Below, in pieces: positions 44,621-55,516 of a stretch of DNA of 64,000 nt; position 1 is the stretch's first letter, and each line of letters begins with the position of its first letter. The stretch lies in assembly GCF_001570525.1 (NCBI RefSeq), contig NZ_BBXC01000014.1, positions 269,458-333,457 of the forward strand. Direction: 5' to 3'. A program made the translations under genes and the position numbers. The notes beneath the pieces are model-generated. The model made no database searches and was not told the DNA's origin. It worked only from the letters and a program-made list of their open reading frames with translations. The DNA comes from Herbidospora sakaeratensis. GTDB lineage: Bacteria > Actinomycetota > Actinomycetes > Streptosporangiales > Streptosporangiaceae.

Positions 44621-45925
44621 GTGGAGAGCCTGTTCGATTCGGCCGCGCGCGACAACACGCCCGAGCCCCTCGCCGTGCGCATGCGCCCGCGCACCCTCGA
44701 CGAGGTCATCGGCCAGCGCCACCTGCTCGGCCCCGGCACCCCCCTGCGGCGGCTGGTGGAGAGCGAGGCCCCCATGTCGTTGTTCCTGTGGGGGCCGCCC
44801 GGCACCGGCAAGACCACGCTGGCCTACGTCGTGTCCAACGTCACCAAACGCCGGTTCGTCGAGGTCTCGGCCGTCTCGGCGGGGGTCAAGGACGTGCGTA
44901 CGGCCATCGAGAACGCGCGCCGGGAACTGGGCATGACCGGGCGGCAGACCGTCCTGTTCGTCGACGAGGTCCATCGCTTCAACAAGGCCCAGCAGGACGC
45001 GCTGCTCCCGGCGGTGGAGAACCGCTGGGTCACCTTCATCGGCGCCACCACCGAGAACCCGTTCTTCTCCGTCATCTCGCCGCTGCTGTCGCGCTCGCTG
45101 CTGCTGACCCTCGAGTCGCTCACCGACGACGACGTCGGGGCCGTCCTCGACCGCGCCGTGACCGACGAACGCGGCCTGAACGGCACGGTCACCCTCCGGC
45201 CCGAGGCCAGGGAGCAGCTGGTCCGGCTGGCCGGGGGAGACGCCCGGCGCTCCCTCACCTACCTGGAGGCCGCCGCCCTCCTGGCCGACGACGTCACCGT
45301 CGAGGTGGTCGAGAAGGCCGTCGACAAGGCCGCCGTCCGCTACGACCGCCAGGGCGACCAGCACTACGACGTCATCAGCGCCTTCATCAAGAGCATGCGC
45401 GGCTCCGACGCCGACGCCGCACTCCACTACCTGGCCCGCATGGTCGAGGCGGGGGAGGACCCCCGCTTCATCGCCCGCCGGATCGTCATCTTCGCCTCCG
45501 AGGACGTCGGCATGGCCGACCCGACCGCCCTCCAGGTGGCCGTGGCCGCCGCCCAGGCCGTCGAGTTCATCGGCCTGCCCGAGGGGCGCATCAACCTGGC
45601 CCAGGCGGTCATCCACTGCGCGCTGGCCCCCAAGTCGAACGCCGTCGTGAAGGCCATCGGCGCGGCCCAGGCCGACGTGCGGGCCGGGCTCATCGGGCAG
45701 GTCCCGGCCCACCTGCGCGACGCCCACTATCCGGGCGCGAAGAAGCTGGGGCACGGGGAGGCGTACCGCTACCCCCACGACTTCGACCACGGCGTGGTGC
45801 GCCAGGACTACGCGCCCGAGGAGGTGCGCGACCGGCGCTACTACGAGCCGACCACCCACGGCGCCGAGGCCCCGGTCGCCGAGCGGTGGGCGAAGCTGCG
45901 CGCCTTCCTGCGCGGCGAACGCTGA
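44621..45925 (+). CDS. rarA: Replication-associated recombination ATPase RarA/MgsA
   Basis: 434 aa, GTG start. AAA+ clamp-loader-like ATPase: opening [25 protein letters not shown], Walker [12 protein letters not shown], Walker [21 protein letters not shown], sensor 1 [13 protein letters not shown], arginine finger region [11 protein letters not shown], and a MgsA C-terminal domain with [20 protein letters not shown]. Acts at stalled replication forks. The gene is followed by hairpin repeat copy C. Confidence 0.95.
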   Translation: MESLFDSAARDNTPEPLAVRMRPRTLDEVIGQRHLLGPGTPLRRLVESEAPMSLFLWGPPGTGKTTLAYVVSNVTKRRFVEVSAVSAGVKDVRTAIENARRELGMTGRQTVLFVDEVHRFNKAQQDALLPAVENRWVTFIGATTENPFFSVISPLLSRSLLLTLESLTDDDVGAVLDRAVTDERGLNGTVTLRPEAREQLVRLAGGDARRSLTYLEAAALLADDVTVEVVEKAVDKAAVRYDRQGDQHYDVISAFIKSMRGSDADAALHYLARMVEAGEDPRFIARRIVIFASEDVGMADPTALQVAVAAAQAVEFIGLPEGRINLAQAVIHCALAPKSNAVVKAIGAAQADVRAGLIGQVPAHLRDAHYPGAKKLGHGEAYRYPHDFDHGVVRQDYAPEEVRDRRYYEPTTHGAEAPVAERWAKLRAFLRGER

Positions 45926-46019
45926 CCCGAACACGCATGCCCGGCCATCGCCGTGGCAGAAGGCGGACCTGGAATACGCGATAGGGTTTCTGCCATTCAA
46001 CGCAGGGGCCCCGCCCGAA

Positions 46020-46056
46020 GCGAGACGCGGACTGCCGAAGGCAGGCTGTGGCTCGC
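46020..46056 (+). repeat. Intergenic hairpin repeat, copy C
   Basis: Arms GCGAGACGCGGACTGCC and GGCAGGCTGTGGCTCGC around a GAA triloop, tail GGTGAATGTGCC. It shows a compensatory T-A pair (CTGCC/GGCAG) where other copies have G-C (CGGCC/GGCCG). It lies in the 164-bp gap between rarA and the DUF948 gene, 18 bp before the GAAGGAG ribosome binding site. Confidence 0.8.
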
Positions 46057-46089
46057 GCTGGTGAATGTGCCTTATGAAGGAGTTCGCCC

Positions 46090-46467
46090 ATGCTCACCGC
46101 CGGAGAGGTCGCAGGCCTGATCGTCGCCATGTTCTGGGCGATCCTCGTCTGCTTCCTGGCCTACGTGCTGATCAAGCTGGCGCGGCTGCTGACGGCCACC
46201 ACCAAGGTCGTCAACGAGCTGGGCGACAAGGTCGTGCCCCTGCTGAACGAGGTCAGCTACACCGTCAGCGAGACCAACCGGCAGCTCGTCGCGGTGGAGG
46301 CCATCGCCTCCAACGTGAAAGAGGTCAGCGACGACGTCGCCAAGATCACCGGGCTCGCCTCGACGGTCGTGACCGGCCCGATCATCAAGGTCTCCTCGTT
46401 CGCCCACGGCCTGCGCCACGCCCTGTCGCGGCGCGGCCGCCGTCGGGCCGTGGAGCGCCGGCCGTGA
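46090..46467 (+). CDS. DUF948 membrane protein
   Basis: 125 aa, ATG start after GAAGGAG. One membrane helix (AGLIVAMFWAILVCFLAYVLI) followed by an amphipathic coiled-coil region (LARLLTATTKVVNELGDKVVPLLNEVSYTVSETNRQLVAVEAIASNVKEVSDDVAKITG), typical of DUF948. Such genes precede alaS in actinobacteria. Function unknown; possibly envelope or stress related. Confidence 0.85.
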   Translation: MLTAGEVAGLIVAMFWAILVCFLAYVLIKLARLLTATTKVVNELGDKVVPLLNEVSYTVSETNRQLVAVEAIASNVKEVSDDVAKITGLASTVVTGPIIKVSSFAHGLRHALSRRGRRRAVERRP

Positions 46468-46694
46468 TCCGCCGCCTCTTCTACATGACGCTGGGCGCCT
46501 CGCTGGCGGTCTGGGTCATGCGCAAACTGGAGTCACTGAGGCCCGACCACGTCGCGCGGCGCACCGCCCACCAGGTGCGCGACTTCGCCGACGACGTGCG
46601 CGCCACGGCGGCGAACAGGGAAAACGAGTTGCGGGCCCGGCACGGGCTCGGAACAGTCGGACATATCACCAACGACGTAAAGGACGGCCGCTGA
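46464..46694 (+). CDS. Small hypothetical membrane-associated protein upstream of alaS
   Basis: 76 aa, GTG start overlapping the DUF948 stop by 4 nt. Hydrophobic N-terminus ([21 protein letters not shown]) and a charged helical tail ([34 protein letters not shown]). It corresponds to the small protein conserved between the DUF948 gene and alaS in related genomes. No function is known. alaS starts 2 bp later. Confidence 0.8.
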   Translation: MIRRLFYMTLGASLAVWVMRKLESLRPDHVARRTAHQVRDFADDVRATAANRENELRARHGLGTVGHITNDVKDGR

Positions 46695-46695
46695 A

Positions 46696-49359
<2,664 letters not shown>

Positions 49360-49363
49360 CGTC

Positions 49364-49852
49364 ATGAGACGGGGCACACGACTCGGCGTCGACGCCGGGT
49401 CGGTCCGCATCGGCGTGGCCCGCAGCGACCCTTCGGGGCTGCTGGCCACGCCGGTCGAGACGGTGAAGCGCGGCAGGGGCGACCTCGATCGCCTGGCCGC
49501 GCTCGTCGCCGAACACGAGGTCGTCGAGGTCGTCGTCGGCCTCCCCACCTCCCTGTCGGGCCGCGAGTCCCACGCGGCCGGGGCCGCCCGCGAGTTCGCG
49601 GCGGCGCTGGCCGCCCGGGTCGCGCCGGTCCCGGTCCGCCTCTACGACGAGCGCCTGACCACCGTGACCGCGCAGGCCAACCTGCGCCAGAGCGGCCGCA
49701 AGGCCAAGAACCAGCGCGACGTCATCGACCAGGCGGCGGCCGTGGTGCTGCTCCAGGCCGCCCTCGACGGCGAGCGCGCGTCCGGCAAACCACCAGGTCA
49801 TCCCCTCGACCCACCATCCGGTGGAGAAACGAGTCCCGGGACCGGCCGGTGA
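49364..49852 (+). CDS. ruvX: Putative pre-16S rRNA nuclease / Holliday junction resolvase RuvX (YqgF)
   Basis: 162 aa from the ATG 4 bp after alaS. YqgF fold: [17 protein letters not shown] (first Asp), [32 protein letters not shown] (Glu) and [18 protein letters not shown] (Asp). Gene order alaS-ruvX-mltG-aroE is conserved. Overlaps mltG by 4 nt (GTGA). Confidence 0.93.
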   Translation: MRRGTRLGVDAGSVRIGVARSDPSGLLATPVETVKRGRGDLDRLAALVAEHEVVEVVVGLPTSLSGRESHAAGAAREFAAALAARVAPVPVRLYDERLTTVTAQANLRQSGRKAKNQRDVIDQAAAVVLLQAALDGERASGKPPGHPLDPPSGGETSPGTGR

Positions 49853-50940
49853 GCCCGCAGGAGTGGGACACGTTCCTGCTGGCGGGTGAGGCCGAACCCG
49901 TCGACCACGAAGTCCGCCGCGACCGCACCCGGAAGATCGTCTACGCCGGGCTGGCCGCGGTGGCGACCGCCGGCGTCGTCGGCCTCTACACGCTGACCCG
50001 CCCGTTCCTGGCGCCCGACGACTTCGAGGGCGCCGGGACCGGCCCGGTCGTGGTCCGCATCAGCGCCGGTGAGAGCGCCGTCCAGATCGCCGAGACGCTC
50101 GCCAAGGCGGGCGTGGTGGCCAGTTCCGGGGCGTTCGTCCGCGAGGTGGAGGCCCGCGCCAAGTCGGGCAGCCTCCGGCCGGGCGACTACCGGCTGAACA
50201 AGGGCATGGCCGCCGCGGTCGCGCTCGACCGGCTGCTCGACCGCGACTCGCGGGTGTCCCGGCGGGTGACCATCCCCGAGGGGCTGCGCGCCAAGGAGGT
50301 GTACGTCCGCCTCTCGGCCGCCTCCGGTTTCCCGGTCGCCGAGTTCGAGAAGGCGGCGGCGCAGCCGGCCACGCTCGGCCTGCCGTCCTATGCCGCATCG
50401 GTCGAGGGCTTCCTGTTCCCGGCGACCTACGAGGTCGAGCCGTCGAGCACCGCCAAGAGCCTGCTGCGCGACATGGCCGCCCAGTTCGGCCGGGTCGCCG
50501 AGCGCCTCGGGATCGAGGGCCGCGAGGGCATGACGCCGCTCGACGTGGTGACCACGGCCAGCATCGTGCAGGCCGAGGGCGGGCGTGACGACGACTATCC
50601 CAAGATCGCTAGAGTGATCTACAACCGCCTCAAAAAGGGCGGGCGCCTTGAGATGGACACCACGGTGCTCTACGCGCAGAACCGCCGGACGCTGAACGTC
50701 TCCGAGAAGGACACGCAGGTGCGCTCCCCGTACAACACCTATCGGATCGATGGTCTACCGCCCGGTCCGATCGGAAACCCCGGTGAGCAGGCACTTCGCG
50801 CGGCCCTGATGCCGGCGAAGGGTGATTGGTACTGGTTTGTCACTACGGATCCAGGCCGTAGAATCACCAAATTCACTGACAACGAAGGCGAGTTCGTGAA
50901 ATATCGGGAAGAGCTGAACAGGTACCTCGGGACGAACTAG
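49849..50940 (+). CDS. mltG: Endolytic murein transglycosylase MltG, first copy
   Basis: 363 aa, GTG start. Short cytosolic N-terminus, one membrane helix ([20 protein letters not shown]), a LysM-like domain ([23 protein letters not shown]), then the YceG/MltG catalytic domain with the active-site Glu in [11 protein letters not shown] and [25 protein letters not shown]. Cleaves nascent peptidoglycan strands. A second mltG follows 121 bp later. Confidence 0.93.
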   Translation: MSPQEWDTFLLAGEAEPVDHEVRRDRTRKIVYAGLAAVATAGVVGLYTLTRPFLAPDDFEGAGTGPVVVRISAGESAVQIAETLAKAGVVASSGAFVREVEARAKSGSLRPGDYRLNKGMAAAVALDRLLDRDSRVSRRVTIPEGLRAKEVYVRLSAASGFPVAEFEKAAAQPATLGLPSYAASVEGFLFPATYEVEPSSTAKSLLRDMAAQFGRVAERLGIEGREGMTPLDVVTTASIVQAEGGRDDDYPKIARVIYNRLKKGGRLEMDTTVLYAQNRRTLNVSEKDTQVRSPYNTYRIDGLPPGPIGNPGEQALRAALMPAKGDWYWFVTTDPGRRITKFTDNEGEFVKYREELNRYLGTN

Positions 50941-51061
50941 GCCGAACGATGACCGACGGTCCGCGTGTCGGGCCGAGATCCATACCGAAGCTTGATCCCC
51001 CCTCGGTTTGGCGCATCGCTTGACGCGAGGCCAGTCCTACCGAGAGATTGGCCAGCGCACT

Positions 51062-52201
51062 ATGAACGACCTCGACATGGACTCTTTGCTCGGCGCCTCC
51101 GACGAGGGGGGGTCGCGGCGTTCCCGCAAACAGCAGAGCCGCAGCCGGCGCCGCCGACGGCGCACCAGGCGCAAGGGCGCCGCCGCGTCCGTGATCGCGA
51201 TCGTGATCATCGTCGGCATCCTGGGCGGCGGCGGTTATGTGGGCTACAAGTGGATCAGCGACGCCGTGACGGCCGACGACTACACCGGCTCTGGCACCGG
51301 TGAAGTGGTCATCGTGATCGAAGAGGGCGCCTCCGCCGGCGACGTCGCCGCCGAACTGGAGAAGGAGGACGTCGTGGCCAGCGCCCGTGCCTTCATCCAG
51401 GCCGTCGACGCCGCGGGCAAGGGCGGCTCGCTCCAGCCCGGCCACTACGCGATGAAGAAGCAGATGTCGGCCGCCGCCGCCGTCGGGCTGCTCGACCCCG
51501 ACAAGCGCCTGCGCGACAGCCTGACCATCCCCGAGGGCTACCGCGCCACCCGCGTCTACGACACCCTCGCCGACGCCACCGGCATCCCCGCCAAGGAGTT
51601 CGCCGACGCGGCCAAGGGCGACATCGGCCTGCCGTCCTACGCCAAGGGCAAGGCCGAGGGCTTCCTGTTCCCGGCCACCTACGAACTGCCGCCGAAGATC
51701 ACCGCGACCGAGATCCTCACCCGGATGACCGACCGCTTCAACGAGACGGCCGACAAGTTCGACCTGAGCGCCGAGGCCAGGCGGCTCGGCTTCACCCCGA
51801 TGGAGATCATGACCATCGCGAGTATCGTGCAGGCCGAGTCGGGCACCCCCGACGACATGGGCAAGGTGGCCCGGGTCATCTACAACCGGCTGGCGCTCAA
51901 CCCGCCGATGAAGCTCCAGATGGACTCCACCACCATGTACGCCCTCAACAAGTACGGCATCGCGGCCACGTTCGAGGAGATCAAGAGCAAGTCGCCGTAC
52001 AACACCTACTACGTCGACGGACTGCCGCCCGGCCCGATCGCCAACCCCGGCGACCACGCCATCGAGGCCGCGCTGAAGCCGACCAAGGGCGACTGGCTCT
52101 TCTTCGTGACCACCGACCCCGACAACGGCGTCACCGAGTTCACCGCCAGCGCGACCGAGTTCGAGCGGCTGCGCGCGAAGTTCAACGCCACCCAGAATTG
52201 A
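51062..52201 (+). CDS. mltG: Endolytic murein transglycosylase MltG, second copy
   Basis: 379 aa from an internal ATG; upstream codons in frame have no better ribosome binding site. A very basic cytosolic N-terminus (SRRSRKQQSRSRRRRRRTRRKG) is followed by a membrane helix (ASVIAIVIIVGILGGGGYVGY), a LysM-like domain and the MltG domain with active-site Glu in TIASIVQAESG and [25 protein letters not shown]. Paralogue of the preceding gene with a distinct cytosolic region. Ends 4 bp before aroE. Confidence 0.92.
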   Translation: MNDLDMDSLLGASDEGGSRRSRKQQSRSRRRRRRTRRKGAAASVIAIVIIVGILGGGGYVGYKWISDAVTADDYTGSGTGEVVIVIEEGASAGDVAAELEKEDVVASARAFIQAVDAAGKGGSLQPGHYAMKKQMSAAAAVGLLDPDKRLRDSLTIPEGYRATRVYDTLADATGIPAKEFADAAKGDIGLPSYAKGKAEGFLFPATYELPPKITATEILTRMTDRFNETADKFDLSAEARRLGFTPMEIMTIASIVQAESGTPDDMGKVARVIYNRLALNPPMKLQMDSTTMYALNKYGIAATFEEIKSKSPYNTYYVDGLPPGPIANPGDHAIEAALKPTKGDWLFFVTTDPDNGVTEFTASATEFERLRAKFNATQN

Positions 52202-52205
52202 CCCC

Positions 52206-53006
52206 GTGAACAAGAGAGCAGCCGTCCTCGGCTTCCCGGTCGTCCACTCGTTGTCGCCGCACCTCCACCGCGCGGCCTACGCCGCGCTCGGGCTGACCGG
52301 CTGGCGCTACGACGCGATCGAGTGCCGCGAGGAGGAACTGGCCGCCTTCGTCGGCGGCCTCGGCCCCGAGTGGGCCGGGCTGTCGCTGACGATGCCGCTC
52401 AAGCGGGTGGTGTTCCCGCTGCTCGACACGGTCACGCCGCTGGCGGTCGAGGTCGGCGCGGCCAACACGGTGGTCATCCGCGACGGCGCCCGGCACGGCG
52501 CCAACACCGACGTCCACGGCATCGTCGCGGCCCTGGCCGAGGCGGGGGTCCCGGCGCCGGCGAGCGCGGTCGTCCTCGGGGGCGGCGCCACCGCCGCCTC
52601 CGCGCTGGCCGCCCTGCGCGAGCTCGGGCTGCGCGAGGCGACCCTGGTGGTACGCGACCCGCGCCGCGCCGGCGAGACCCTGGAGGTGGCCGACCGGCTG
52701 GGAATGTCGGTGGCCACCCGGGCGTTCGAGCAGTTCGACGCAGACGTGGATCTGCTGATCTCCACACTGCCCTCGGGCGCCGCCGACGGATTCGCCGGCG
52801 AGGCCGCGCGGGCACGGGCGGTCTTCGACGTCGTCTACTCGCCCTGGCCGACCACGCTGGCCCAGGCCGTGGCGAAGGAGGGCGGGACGGTCGTCGGCGG
52901 GTTCTCGATGCTGCTGCACCAGGCGGTGAAGCAGGTCGAGCTGATGACCGGGCGCTCGCCCGCACCCGTGGAGGCCATGCGATCCGCGGGTGAGTCGGCG
53001 TTGTAA
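52206..53006 (+). CDS. aroE: Shikimate dehydrogenase
   Basis: 266 aa, GTG start. Substrate-binding N-domain (AVLGFPVVHSLSPHLHRAAYAALGL), catalytic Lys in LTMPLKRVVF, Asp in GANTDVHGIV, and NADP-binding loop VVLGGGATAASALAAL with NTV nearby. Reduces 3-dehydroshikimate in aromatic amino acid synthesis. Its TAA is followed at once by the infC promoter/leader. Confidence 0.94.
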   Translation: MNKRAAVLGFPVVHSLSPHLHRAAYAALGLTGWRYDAIECREEELAAFVGGLGPEWAGLSLTMPLKRVVFPLLDTVTPLAVEVGAANTVVIRDGARHGANTDVHGIVAALAEAGVPAPASAVVLGGGATAASALAALRELGLREATLVVRDPRRAGETLEVADRLGMSVATRAFEQFDADVDLLISTLPSGAADGFAGEAARARAVFDVVYSPWPTTLAQAVAKEGGTVVGGFSMLLHQAVKQVELMTGRSPAPVEAMRSAGESAL

Positions 53007-53213
53007 CCGTGCTAAACTAAACAACCGATCGGTCCGGCACGTGCCGGACGCGCAAGCGGAGGTCCTCCTCCCACCTGATCAGCCGCGAGGCAGACGGGTT
53101 CAAGGATCACAATCGAGTTCTCGGACTCAGTGGCCCCGCATGCGTGACGTGCCGGGGTCTATTCGTGTTTCCGGCACGGTCGAGCACACAGGCGAAGGTC
53201 CCTTGGAGGTCCC
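53007..53213 (+). promoter_or_regulatory. infC operon leader with alternative base-pairing
   Basis: 207 bp upstream of infC. It contains the perfect palindrome GTCCGGCACGTGCCGGAC (53032-53049) and a later hairpin CGTGCCGG (53148-53155) / CCGGCACG (53171-53178) with a 15-nt loop. The 5' half of the first can pair with the 5' arm of the second, and the 3' half of the first with the 3' arm of the second, each over 8 bp. GGAGGTCCTCC and a TAAACT -10-like box (53012-53018 region) are also present. Confidence 0.6.
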
Positions 53214-53810
53214 ATCAGCACCGAGCCCCGCATCAACGATCGTATTCGTGTCCCCGAGGTCCGCCTCGTCGGCCCGAACGGCGAGCAGGTCGGCATCGTC
53301 TCCATCCACGATGCGCTGAAGCTCGCCCAGGAGGCCGACCTCGACCTCGTCGAGGTCGCGGCGACGGCACGCCCGCCCGTCTGCAAGCTCATGGACTACG
53401 GCAAGTTCAAGTACGAGTCGGCCATGAAGGCGCGCGAAGCCCGCCGCAACCAGGCACACACGATCATCAAGGAGATCAAGCTCCGGCCGAAGATCGACCC
53501 GCACGACTACGAGACCAAGAAGGGTCACGTCGTGCGCTTCCTCAAGGCGGGGGACAAGGTCAAGGTCACGATCATGTTCCGTGGACGTGAGCAGTCCCGT
53601 CCCGAACTGGGCTTCCGGCTCCTGCAGCGGCTCGCTGAGGATGTCACCGAGCTGGGCTTCGTGGAGTCACAGCCCAAGCAGGACGGCCGAAACATGATCA
53701 TGGTGATCGGCCCGCACAAGAAGAAAGCCGAGGCCAAGGCCGAAAAGGCGGCGGCCCGGGCGACCCGCGACGACGACTCGGTGGCCGACGCGGTCGCCGC
53801 CGAGGAATAA
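53214..53810 (+). CDS. infC: Translation initiation factor IF-3 with ATC start codon
   Basis: 198 aa starting at ATC (53214), 4 bp after GGAGG. The frame back to the TGA at 53145 holds no ATG, GTG or TTG, and the next such codon is ATG at 53391, which would delete the first 59 residues. The protein begins [20 protein letters not shown], as in Streptomyces, and contains [13 protein letters not shown] and [15 protein letters not shown]. coli infC starts at AUU and is autoregulated through that codon. First gene of infC-rpmI-rplT. Confidence 0.96.
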   Translation: MSTEPRINDRIRVPEVRLVGPNGEQVGIVSIHDALKLAQEADLDLVEVAATARPPVCKLMDYGKFKYESAMKAREARRNQAHTIIKEIKLRPKIDPHDYETKKGHVVRFLKAGDKVKVTIMFRGREQSRPELGFRLLQRLAEDVTELGFVESQPKQDGRNMIMVIGPHKKKAEAKAEKAAARATRDDDSVADAVAAEE

Positions 53811-53880
53811 AAGCCGCTGCGCGGACGCAGAGACTGGGAGCCCGTTTTTCGCGGCTCTTGCGAGTCAGGAACGCCGGTTA

Positions 53881-53904
53881 CCCGGCCCCCCTTGCGGGGC
53901 CGGG
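53881..53904 (+). promoter_or_regulatory. GC-rich hairpin in the infC-rpmI gap
   Basis: CCCGGCCCC / GGGGCCGGG (9 bp) with a CCTTGC loop, 36 bp before rpmI. No T-tract. Possibly part of an L20-type autoregulatory site or an RNA-processing element. Confidence 0.4.
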
Positions 53905-53940
53905 AGATCGGCTTGGAACAACGAGGGAGAGACGGCTGAG

Positions 53941-54135
53941 ATGCCGAAGATGAAGACGCACAGCGGTGCGAAGAAGCGCTTCCGGGTCACCGGCTCCGGC
54001 AAGATCGTGCGCCGCCGCGCCAACCGGAAGCACCTTTTCGAGCACAAGCCGTCCACCCGCACGCGCAGGCTTGAGAACGACGTGGTCATGTCCGACGCGG
54101 ACACCAAGAAGATCAAGAAGCTGCTCGCTAAGTAA
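53941..54135 (+). CDS. rpmI: 50S ribosomal protein L35
   Basis: 64 aa, ATG start. [22 protein letters not shown] and the basic [13 protein letters not shown] are diagnostic for L35. Length normal. rplT follows after 24 bp. Confidence 0.97.
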   Translation: MPKMKTHSGAKKRFRVTGSGKIVRRRANRKHLFEHKPSTRTRRLENDVVMSDADTKKIKKLLAK

Positions 54136-54159
54136 CGACCCCCGGGGAGATAGAACAAC

Positions 54160-54540
54160 ATGGCACGCGTGAAGCGGGCGCTCAACGCCAAGAAGAAGCG
54201 CAGGGTCGTCCTCGAGCGGGCGAGCGGTTACCGGGGTCAGCGGTCGCGTCTGTACCGCAAGGCCAAGGAGCAGATGCTCCACTCGATGACCTATGCGTAC
54301 GCCCACCGCAAGGACAAGAAGGGCGCGTTCCGCCGCCTCTGGATCCAGCGGATCAACGCCGCGGCGCGGCAGAACGGCATGACCTACAACCGGCTCATCC
54401 AGGGTCTGCGCCTGGCCGGCATCGAGGTCGACCGCAAGATCCTCGCCGATCTCGCGGTGAACGACTCGCAGACCTTCGCCACGCTGGTCGAGGCCGCCAA
54501 GAAGGCGCTCCCGTCCGACGTGAACGCTCCGGTCGCCTAA
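54160..54540 (+). CDS. rplT: 50S ribosomal protein L20
   Basis: 126 aa, ATG start after [46 protein letters not shown] and [27 protein letters not shown] are the L20 signature. Full length. L20 is an autoregulator of this operon in other bacteria. A terminator follows. Confidence 0.98.
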   Translation: MARVKRALNAKKKRRVVLERASGYRGQRSRLYRKAKEQMLHSMTYAYAHRKDKKGAFRRLWIQRINAAARQNGMTYNRLIQGLRLAGIEVDRKILADLAVNDSQTFATLVEAAKKALPSDVNAPVA

Positions 54541-54559
54541 GCGATCACCAGCTTTCTGG

Positions 54560-54590
54560 AAGGGCTCACCGTGCCTGGTGGGCCCTTCTT
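54560..54590 (+). terminator. Rho-independent terminator of infC-rpmI-rplT
   Basis: AAGGGCTCACC / GGTGGGCCCTT (11 bp, one G-U), loop GTGCCT, followed by TTCTTCTC. Confidence 0.75.
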
Positions 54591-54616
54591 CTCATTCCGG
54601 AGGGAACCGTGACCGA

Positions 54617-55408
54617 GTGACCGAGCTGACCAACCCCAAGTCCCCGCGGGTCAAAGCCGCTCGGCGGCTGACCAAGCGGGCCTTCCGCGACCGCGACCGG
54701 GCCTTCCTCGCCGAGGGGCCGCAGGCGGTGCGGGAGGCGCTGGCGCTGCCCGGCGTGACGGTGGAGCTGTTCGCCACCGCCGAGGCCGAGACCCGGCACG
54801 CCGACATCGTCGAGGCGGCCGTGAGCGCCGGGGTGCCGGTGTTCCGGGCCAGCGGCGAGGTGATGGCCGAGCTCGCCCAGACGGTCACCCCGCAGGGGCT
54901 GATGGCGGTGTGCAAGTTCGTCCACGTCCCGCTCTCCTCGGTGGAGGAGACCCGGCTGGTGGCGGTGCTGGCGCACGTCCGCGACCCCGGCAACGCCGGC
55001 ACCGTGCTGCGCACGGCCGACGCCGCCGGAGCCGACGCGGTGGTGTTCACCGACGCGTCCGTCGACCCCTACAACGGCAAGTGTGTACGGGCCAGCGCGG
55101 GCAGCCTCTTCCACCTGCCCGTCGTGACCGGGCTGCCGGTCGACAAGGCCGTCGCCGCGTTGAAGGACCGCGGCCTGCGGATCCTGGCCGCCGACGGCAC
55201 CGGCAAGGCCACCCTCGACGACGTCGACCTCGCCGCCCCCACGGCCTGGGTGTTCGGCAACGAGGCGTGGGGCCTGCCGCCCGAGGTGCTGGCCCTGGCC
55301 GACGAGGTCGTCCGGGTGCCGATCTACGGCCGCGCCGAGAGCCTGAACCTGGCCACGGCCGCCGCGGTGTGCCTGTACGCCAGCGCGCGAGTTCTCCGGC
55401 AGATCTGA
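54617..55408 (+). CDS. TrmH/SpoU-family RNA 2'-O-methyltransferase
   Basis: 263 aa from the second of two tandem GTGACCGA octamers. An N-terminal substrate-binding domain (KAARRLTKRAFRDRDRAFLAEGPQAVREAL) precedes a SPOUT domain with the three SpoU motifs: NAGTVLRTADAAGADAVVFT, AWVFGNEAWGLPPEV and PIYGRAESLNLATAAAVCLY. It likely methylates rRNA or tRNA ribose; TsnR-like position after rplT. The first octamer GTG has ideal ribosome-binding spacing but hits a stop after three codons. Confidence 0.9.
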   Translation: MTELTNPKSPRVKAARRLTKRAFRDRDRAFLAEGPQAVREALALPGVTVELFATAEAETRHADIVEAAVSAGVPVFRASGEVMAELAQTVTPQGLMAVCKFVHVPLSSVEETRLVAVLAHVRDPGNAGTVLRTADAAGADAVVFTDASVDPYNGKCVRASAGSLFHLPVVTGLPVDKAVAALKDRGLRILAADGTGKATLDDVDLAAPTAWVFGNEAWGLPPEVLALADEVVRVPIYGRAESLNLATAAAVCLYASARVLRQI

Positions 55409-55516
55409 CATTCCGTGTAATAGGTGCGTACCCGGCCGGTGACGGGCTGCCGAAGGGCTCCGGAAACCCGCTATTGTCGGCGGAGACGGCTCGCGGAGCA
55501 CGGCTGGAGGGGTCCT

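Noticed and set aside
53391-53810. A short IF-3 starting at the first ATG
   Set aside because: It would lose the conserved N-domain ([20 protein letters not shown]...), while GGAGG sits correctly before the ATC codon.
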